Part shown: positions 57,477-64,000 of the stretch, piece after piece | How the letters are laid out: every line of letters begins with the position of its first letter | How positions within the stretch are numbered: position 1 is the stretch's first letter | NCBI GenBank assembly: GCA_033782935.1 | Contig: JAWQEG010002480.1 | Location: 1-64,000 of the forward strand | Direction: 5' to 3' | Length of the DNA: 64,000 nt | From: Petrolisthes cinctipes | Lineage: Eukaryota > Arthropoda > Malacostraca > Decapoda > Porcellanidae | Notes under the pieces: generated by a model | Database searches by the model: none | What the model was told of the DNA's origin: nothing | The model's input: the letters and a program-made list of their open reading frames with translations, nothing else | Program-made: the position numbers and the translations under genes

Positions 57477-58235
57477 CCTGTGTGTTCTATCGTACAGGTA
57501 ATAATGATAAAATTGAGATCGAGGAAATTAACTGTTTTTTTGTAATGAAAAATACTAAATCAATGTTTGAGTTTTGATTTTGGTTGTATTATTGTTTATG
57601 TGTGTTGTTTTCACTCATGTTTTGGTCCCCGTGTGTTCTATCGTACAAAAAAAAAAGGTATTATTACAGAAGTACTGTATTTTTGGGTAGGGCCGCGCAG
57701 TGTTACCACATCCGCCTAGGTCCCGGGAATTTGCCCCGGTCACTTTATGATAGTTTACATCGGTTATATCCCGGTAGTCTGCTGTGGTCTAGCTTAGGTT
57801 AGGTCAGACTAATTTCGAAATTATATCTCGAAAACGGGGCATCTCTGAGAGAGACACCATAGATGAAAAGTGTCTTAGAATGGTCCAAAATAGTGGGTAA
57901 TGATACTAAAATATACAATATAGTGAACCCAGTACTTCTGTAAATTTACCAAAAATAATGATATTGACAGTATGGGTATTAGTCGGTTCTTTTAGGTTCT
58001 ATGTAGTGAAAATTACTAAATATATCAATGTTTGGGTTTTGATTTTGGTCCAGTTAGGCCAGTATTTAGGTGTGTGTTTTGGTTCCTGTGTGTTCTACTG
58101 TACAAAATACAATACTGTAATAATAGTAATATTGAGATCAAGGAAATTAACCGATACTCCTAGGTTCTATGTAGTGAATATATCATTGTTTTTTTCTTTA
58201 TTTTGGTTTTCATTCAGTGTTTACTTAGTACGGTA
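57477..58235. repeat. Diverged tandem sequence with a family N remnant
   Basis: GTTTTGATTTTGGTT and GTGTGTTCTATCGTACA repeat several times. A family N remnant (CCGCCTAGGTCCCGGG to TGGGTAATGATACTAAAATA) lies at 57690-57955. Confidence 0.65.
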
Positions 58236-58239
58236 CCAT

Positions 58240-58760
58240 AAAATGCTGTAATTTTTGCCGAGTTAATATTACCTTGAGAAATGAATAAACCATGAAAGAT
58301 TGATTAGTATACCATAATGTAGGTGAAATTAGCTGTGAATATAACCATCTATTGTCATGCATGAGTTTTTCACATGCCGTAGATTGGCTAAGTCATATTA
58401 CAGTACCGTACTTTAATTTTGTTTCTGTATTCTTGGTATCTTAATTGTATTTCTCCGTGTTTTTTGTGCCCTGTCAGTACAGTATCTCAAATTTCTCGTC
58501 TGATGTCAGAAAGGCTCGTGTAATTTTATTAAGCCTAATTACAAACCATTATGGTTGATAAAGCTATTAGGTATAGATTGTGTTTACTTTATCAGAGAAA
58601 TAACAGTACTGGCATATGATTCCATTTGAATTGAATTGATTGATAAATAGGCAGTGTTATATGTAAAACCAGTAAAAGAAACTTCCTAGTTCATGGCATA
58701 CTCTCTTGAAAAAATTTTGAAGAAATTATTACAGTACCGGTAACTCGAATACCGTATAGT
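58240..58760. other. Stretch without recognised features
   Basis: AT-rich intron sequence of Sos with nothing I can support. Confidence 0.5.
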
Positions 58761-58762
58761 GT

Positions 58763-58905
58763 TAAGGGGGAAGTTTTGTGTTGGTAAATATGTATCCTCC
58801 AACTGAATCCTCCAAAGGCTTTCTACCCACCCCAAGCCTGTCCCCCTATTCCTGCACCCCCCAAACACCCCCCAAACCTGTCCCCTACTCCCGCACCCCC
58901 TTAAG
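58763..58905. mobile_element. Family I end fused to a short family L end
   Basis: TTAAGGGGGAAGTTTTGTGT (58763) is the start of family I. After about 50 bases it passes into family L sequence ending CCCGCACCCCCTTAA. Confidence 0.75.
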
Positions 58906-59395
58906 CAATATAATTATATGGGATGGAGGATTTTTTCACTAGCCTATTACACATACAGTATAACAAGGTTGTTTCGATAGAAAAGACATATATAACTGAA
59001 CTAAGTACAGTATGCTATATAAGTTTCTGTAGAATATAATAACTCACATAGGGTAGTTATGGCATCAGTTTATACAGTACTGCTGCTTACCTTAGTGATG
59101 GGGAGGTAGGCCTACACATTAGGTCTTTATTAACTCAGAAGTGTTGAGGGAATAAGGTGCATTTAAGCTACATTTTTAGTTAGCCTATAGTAGTTACGTA
59201 TATTTGGAATTTCTTTATTTTTTTCTGCTTCATTACAGTAGCCTAGTTACAGTATAACAAAAAGGGTAACGAAGTGTTTATCCTTACAGGAGTCCCATAA
59301 TAATATTGCCTGGCGTATTATACTGTCTTTGAGTATCATATCTTGATAACTGATGTCTGCCATGAGAGATATGTGTGTGAAAGCCTCCTACAAGC
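58906..59395. other. Stretch without recognised features
   Basis: Intronic sequence with no supported feature. Confidence 0.5.
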
Positions 59396-59404
59396 CTTCC
59401 CCCC

Positions 59405-59610
59405 CCGTATTGCCTGCATTAGTGATGTGGGCAATACTTTAAGGGTTTTGGCACCCCTTCGGCTCCAGCCACTAGCTTTTAGTTTTTCAACTGTCCCTCT
59501 TTTCTTTCTAGTTCCTTCCTGCTTGCTGTCTCACCTCTCTATAACCTTTTTCTGGCGCTATATGACCTCGCTGTTGCGGCGCCTAATTTCAATCTCTCAA
59601 TCAAGCTCCC
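59405..59610 (+). repeat. Dispersed repeat family P
   Basis: GTATTGCCTGCATTAGTGAT through GCTGTTGCGGCGCCTAATTT and an ATCAATC tail. It is close to the 33106 copy. Confidence 0.85.
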
Positions 59611-59614
59611 TACC

Positions 59615-60070
59615 GTTTACAATAGTAATCTGTTGCCTGTAATGGGTTTCCTTGTGACTCTCCTTCCTTCTCTGTGGGACTAGTGACTGCCTTCTGATGG
59701 TATTTAATGATGTTGAACCCCAGGAAGACAGTAATGATTGTGGTTGTAGTATATATGTTAGGATTCTCATAAGGATATCCCACAAAGATGTTCGTATGAG
59801 ACTCCCATAAGGATGACCACTTCATTAAGGTCAACTTACGTGTGTTGGTAAAGAATAAATATCTATGCTTTTACTTATACAGTACTGTATAATGTTTTGG
59901 ACTAAAGAATGTAAAGTAACTTTCTTCTACGCCTTTTCTATTGCAAATCTAGAGTTAGGAACAGTGCCTGTACAATACTTCAAAGTGACTGGTATATGGA
60001 TAATAACATCTTAATGGAACAACCTTGTATACGATGCCTTACCAGGTGAATGTTGGAACTTATCCTTCTG
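59615..60070. other. Stretch without recognised features
   Basis: One internal duplication (ACTCCCATAAGGATGACC versus TCTCATAAGGATATCC); nothing else. Confidence 0.4.
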
Positions 60071-60072
60071 GG

Positions 60073-60413
60073 CCCGTATTCACAAAAGTAAAGTTCACTC
60101 AACTTTAAATTTTATTCGTAAGCATTCATTCATGGCGAGGACCTATAGTACCCAACACTGCTTCGAAATCATAACAACAGCTCATACAAATAGAATAACA
60201 AAATCATTCACTGCTTCGAAAACATAACAACAGCTCATACAAATAGAATAACAAAACCATTCACTTCTTCTATATCATAACAGCTCATACTAAGAGATTA
60301 AAAAAAAACATTAACTGCTTCGATATGAGCCTGAAACTCTATGGTGAGGTCAGTACTACAAACATACTAACAAGTCCAAACTCTTAAGATGTTTTGTGAA
60401 TACCGGCCCTGTT
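60073..60413. mobile_element. Palindromic element family Q, long copy
   Basis: TCTGGGCCCGTATTCACAAA to TGTGAATACCGGCCCTG. It is inverted relative to 3516. An internal GCTTCGAAAACATAACAACA-type unit is repeated three to four times. Confidence 0.8.
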
Positions 60414-60514
60414 CATCAGTGATATTACAATGTTTCCAACATGAAATGCTGTACATTAATACCGGGTATGTATCCTTTGGGAGTGGTTCACCCGTCATGC
60501 TTAAGGAGGGGGAG

Positions 60515-60712
60515 GGTTTAAGGGGGTGCGGGAGTAGGGGACAGGTTTTGGGGGGTGCGGGAGTAGGGGACAGGTTTTGGGGGGTGCGGGAGTAGAGGGA
60601 CAGGCTGGGGGGGGTTTGGGAATAGGGGACAGGCTTTCTACCCACCCCAAGCCTGTCTCCCTATTCCCGCATCCCCCAAGCCTGTCCCCTACATCCGCAC
60701 CCCCTTAACCGT
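60515..60712. mobile_element. TTAA-type foldback family L, copy 7
   Basis: It starts at TTTAAGGGGGTGCGGGAGTA and ends CCGCACCCCCTTAA. Tandem units are in the left half and inverted in the right half. Confidence 0.85.
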
Positions 60713-61849
60713 CTCAGACAGCAATCGTTGCTTTGCGACCCTAGGGCTGTGGACAGTATACTGAACGATAGTTTTGAAACACGAAAGGTTTTGGTCTGAC
60801 AGAATGTAAACAATGCCTGGAACAGCAACAGTGTTATAACACTTGCTGCTTGGCAAGGTGTAGCCTAGTCTGCTCATTATACTACAAATGATTCCTTGTT
60901 CTTACTTTATATTTATATTTTTATTAAATATCTGATAAATAACAGTAATTCTTTTTAATAAAAATATGGTAATGGCAAGAAATGGTGAATGTCGCTGCTA
61001 CTTATACCCTATTTACTTGTTATATGTGTAGCCTAATATGTATATTCGTCGTGTATGTTGTACAGCCCTATTTTTTTTATATTGTGTTCTTTTTAACACT
61101 TTTATAAATACGTAGCTATATTCACAATATTAATTATAAATATATAATCAACACTGGAGGACACTGTGACGGACGTTATAAAAATGACTGTCTAAATATG
61201 CTGTATTAAATTTGCCGTGGGATGCGCTATATTCTATCCTATCTTAGCTTGCTCGTCACTGATTGGCAACATGTCATCTGTCATCTGAGCTGGTAACACT
61301 GTGTGGGGAATGGTGGCATTCTAGGTAATATACAGTAGATTGTATCATTTCCCTCTACTATGTTCCACCTACTCTGATTCCTCACTAAATATATGTTACC
61401 AGCTCAAATGGCATAAACATGATACGTGGTCGCGAATTTACGAGCTCGGGTGTACAGTATATATCGAATTTTAGTGAAGAATAATACAGCTAACCAAACA
61501 CACCCTGTCCCATTGATGTATGGAAGGTAACTGACGTTCTAATGACAAACTGGCAACTCATATAGCCACAAGTCACACCACCTCCCACATCGCTATGATC
61601 GCTGTGTCCGCTGTGTCAATTGTTAATGTGTTTTTCGTCATATTTCGAAACAAAAAAATACCAAAATCGCTGTAATTTGATACTGAGCCGATTTCAACCC
61701 AGTTTTTTCGCTCAGAGTGATTATTGGTTATATTCTCTGAGTTTTGGTAGTACCAAATGTTTAATATTAGCCTTTTATAAGAAAACAGTATTTATTTGTG
61801 GAAAAGCTATTGATGGTATCCAAAAGTCACCGTCTCGGCGCTGATACTG
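60713..61849. other. Stretch without recognised features
   Basis: About 1.1 kb of non-repetitive, AT-rich intron sequence. No exon with SOS similarity was found here. Confidence 0.45.
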
Positions 61850-61985
61850 TTAAGGTGAGGTTTTCTTGTTTGTGAATTGGAAGGTCTCTTGATTCCTCCA
61901 AACTATGAGTGTGTCTGTTTCCTGGTAGAGTTAGGAGGAATCAGTAGCCTTCCAATTTACCAAAAAGAGAATCTGCCAATAATCC
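61850..61985. mobile_element. TTAA-type MITE family K
   Basis: TTAAGGTGAGGTTTTCTTGT, GAATTGGAAGGTCTCTTGAT, then GCCTTCCAATTTACCAAAAA. The right TTAA is lost. Confidence 0.7.
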
Positions 61986-62069
61986 AGTGGTGTGTGTGTG
62001 GCTGTGTCCTTCATCATATTCTTATAACATTATTTGAATTAACGAGGATAGCATACTTTTGGTACGGTA

Positions 62070-62190
62070 CATTAAATCACCTTGATTCCTTCGAAATATG
62101 CCAGGAAATGGGACCAGATTAACAAAATAATGTTGGCCTGTTGCTTGGCATAGTTAGGAGGAATCAGTTGCTCCATATGTACCAACACTA
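62070..62190. mobile_element. Family I-like fragment followed by (TTA)n
   Basis: CACCTTGATTCCTTCGAAAT and GAGGAATCAGTTGCTCCA are family I blocks. A (TTA)n run of about 48 bases follows to 62238. Confidence 0.65.
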
Positions 62191-62191
62191 C

Positions 62192-62239
<48 letters not shown>

Positions 62240-62662
62240 AATAGACCAGAGACACAAAGCTGGGAGAGAATGCAGGTTCATAAGGAATAGTATAAAGGAG
62301 ACCTATACACAGCTGTACATACATAGGCCCTATCCATCTATAACATCTTAGCCAGTGTTGGAGGGATTTCATTACTCTCCACTTTTACAGAAATCCCATC
62401 TTCTACTTACACACACACACACACACACCAGCTGTACTTAACACTAAAAAGCCTGAGTAGGCTTTTGTTTTCCCAACCAATTGGAATGGGAGGAAATGGA
62501 ACCAACACTGACCAGGACAAGACATTCCAATGTTGGGTGCCATTCACCTATAAAAAAAATGATACCCATGTTTACTTTGATCCAGTACATCCCATTTCTG
62601 ATTAAAATGTATGATCAATTAAGGCCTCCAGTAGGATATTATAATGCTAGAGTGGTGTAATG

Positions 62663-62893
62663 TACAGTCGCGGTCAGATATAATCATCCATATAGGGGTA
62701 ACTCACGTAAGAGCTTCCTTCTGTTCCTTAGATGATAAACTTTCCAATGAATAGGTCAACTACCATCTTTTAATTAAATACAAGCAGCTACACTTTACTT
62801 AAAACAATAACATAATATGTGTACCTGAAAACATTAGACAGTAAATTGTTTGAGATACCCATATGTGGATGATTATTATTGACCGTGACTGTA
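62663..62893. mobile_element. MITE family D, copy 2, just upstream of Sos exon 2
   Basis: It is TA-bounded, starting TACAGTCGCGGTCAGATATA and ending ATTGACCGTGACTGTA. It is in the opposite orientation to the copy at 4306 and ends 40 bp before the exon. Confidence 0.9.
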
Positions 62894-62933
62894 TATTGAT
62901 GAGTCACTAACGCATCCTAATTTTATCCCACAG

Positions 62934-63053
62934 GTATTGAAGCAGGTACATCCTACACTGGCAGCCAAGGATGACGCCCTGGAGTATGTGGAAAGTCTCA
63001 TCCTCCGCCTGCTGGCCATGTTGTGTGCACGACCGGCTCCACACACTGTCCAG
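62934..63053 (+). CDS. Sos: Son of sevenless, coding exon 2
   Basis: It has 40 codons, phase 0 at both ends: [20 protein letters not shown] then [20 protein letters not shown]. This is the first part of the SOS histone-fold domain; human SOS1 has [20 protein letters not shown]. The acceptor TTTTATCCCACAG has a likely branch point in CACTAAC. The donor is CAG|GTTAGT. The rest of the gene (histone fold end, DH-PH, REM and Cdc25 catalytic domains) lies beyond the window. Confidence 0.93.
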
Positions 63054-63189
63054 GTTAGTAAACACCCACCCACTGGTCACCACACACAAACAGATACCTA
63101 TATCACAAACACACTCAAATAGATAGGCTACAGTAGGCCCTTTATATACAATGAATATAGACAGTACTGTACTTATCCCCATAAGGAAA

Positions 63190-63340
63190 GTATTGCCTGC
63201 GGTGATGTGGGCAATACTTTAAGGGTTTTGGCTCCCCCTCGGCCCCAACAATCCTTTTCAGTTCTTCAACTCTCCCTCTGTTGCTTTAATTTCCTTCGTA
63301 CTTGCTGTCCCACCTTTTTATCACCTTTTCCCACTAGTGA
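63190..63340 (+). repeat. Dispersed repeat family P, partial
   Basis: GGCAATACTTTAAGGGTTTT and CTTGCTGTCCCACCTTTTTA. The GCGGCGCC end is missing. Confidence 0.75.
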
Positions 63341-64000
63341 GGGTTGGTTCTATCCAGAAATGAGGAATTTGGCATCCTCTATCACACCCTGGCCTGTTCT
63401 GTCTGTCTCTCTCACTATTTCTCATTCATTCTGGGTAGCTGGCGCGATTGCTCGATTGAACACCCAGTGGACAAAAGAAATAAGTGCTTGTGTGATACCG
63501 GTAGTTCCCGATTTGTTGGGGACTAGGCCTATAAGGTTACAGTTGTGGTGAGGTGACAATCGTAGAGTTGTGCTTGGTACAGTAGCCTAGATAGTTTGTG
63601 TGGTGAGTGGATAGTTATTGTGCTTTAGCTAATATTGTAGTTGTGTTAATGGATATTTAATGGCGTGTAGTTTTGGTGGAGGATAATTGTAGACTTGGTA
63701 AGAGATAGTTGTATAGTTATTAAGATACAGTAGTAAAGGTTAGTCATCGGGTTATGGTTTTCGGGTTTGTGTTGAACAGTTGTGGGTGGTTTTGTAGTTG
63801 TTAATTGTGGGTTTATAGACTTACAAATACAGAAGTTGGTCCAAACCCTATGAAGTCCATCTCTATCTCAGTATTCTTGAGCAGCATGTTCCACGTTGAC
63901 ACAGGGCGGTGAATGTGAGGTTGTTCTGTGCCTCTGTCCAGTTCAACATTGTGTTCATGAAGTTATAGGCTTGAAATTTGCTCTTGTAACTGAGCCCCTC
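63341..64000. other. Stretch without recognised features
   Basis: This is the remainder of the visible part of Sos intron 2. No further exon with SOS similarity can be recognised before the window ends. Confidence 0.4.

Overview
This is a eukaryotic genomic window, probably from an arthropod and most likely a decapod crustacean. That inference rests on large intron-rich genes, very dense microsatellites, an interstitial (CCTAA)n block matching the arthropod (TTAGG)n telomere repeat, and many LINE, Ty3/gypsy and palindromic MITE-type elements. Coding exons are under 3 percent of the sequence. There is no CRISPR array, operon, rRNA gene or convincing intact tRNA gene.

Two protein genes can be read through their splice sites, both on the + strand. 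The first is a complete Cdk7 gene (CDK-activating kinase and TFIIH kinase) in nine coding exons from 11203 to 33810, with all eight intron phases consistent, a predicted length of 355 residues and a 29-nt last exon. The second is the 5' end of Son of sevenless (Sos, the Ras guanine-nucleotide exchange factor): exon 1 at 55150-55254 and exon 2 at 62934-63053, coding the start of the N-terminal histone-fold domain. A third gene is suggested by a possible terminal exon at 2639-2836 that I cannot identify.

Layout: 1-11.2 kb holds simple repeats, MITEs (including five different TA-bounded palindromes in one 1.1-kb cluster) and a broken Ty3/gypsy copy. 11.2-33.8 kb is Cdk7, whose introns carry foldback elements, LINE pieces on both strands, a mariner-like element with long inverted repeats and tandem arrays. 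33.8-55 kb is a retroelement graveyard: a PHD-finger LINE interrupted by a tRNA-derived SINE, LTR pieces, an internally deleted LINE with ORF1 joined to RNase H, a LINE 5' end with a 2A-like peptide motif, a minus-strand gypsy copy, a second internally deleted LINE, and a nearly readable LINE reverse transcriptase sitting in a satellite array. 55-64 kb is the start of Sos with a tandem-repeat and MITE-filled first intron.

The main observation in Part 2 is that several introns contain tandem arrays whose units include the adjacent exon edge with its splice site: the exon 4 acceptor, exon 6 acceptor, exon 7 acceptor and exon 7 donor of Cdk7, and the exon 1 donor of Sos. Every recognised internal 3' splice site of Cdk7 and Sos lies within about 60 bp of a repeat. 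The families called A to T below are names made up for this window. Coordinates of dispersed repeats are by eye and approximate to several bases unless terminal TA or TTAA positions are given.
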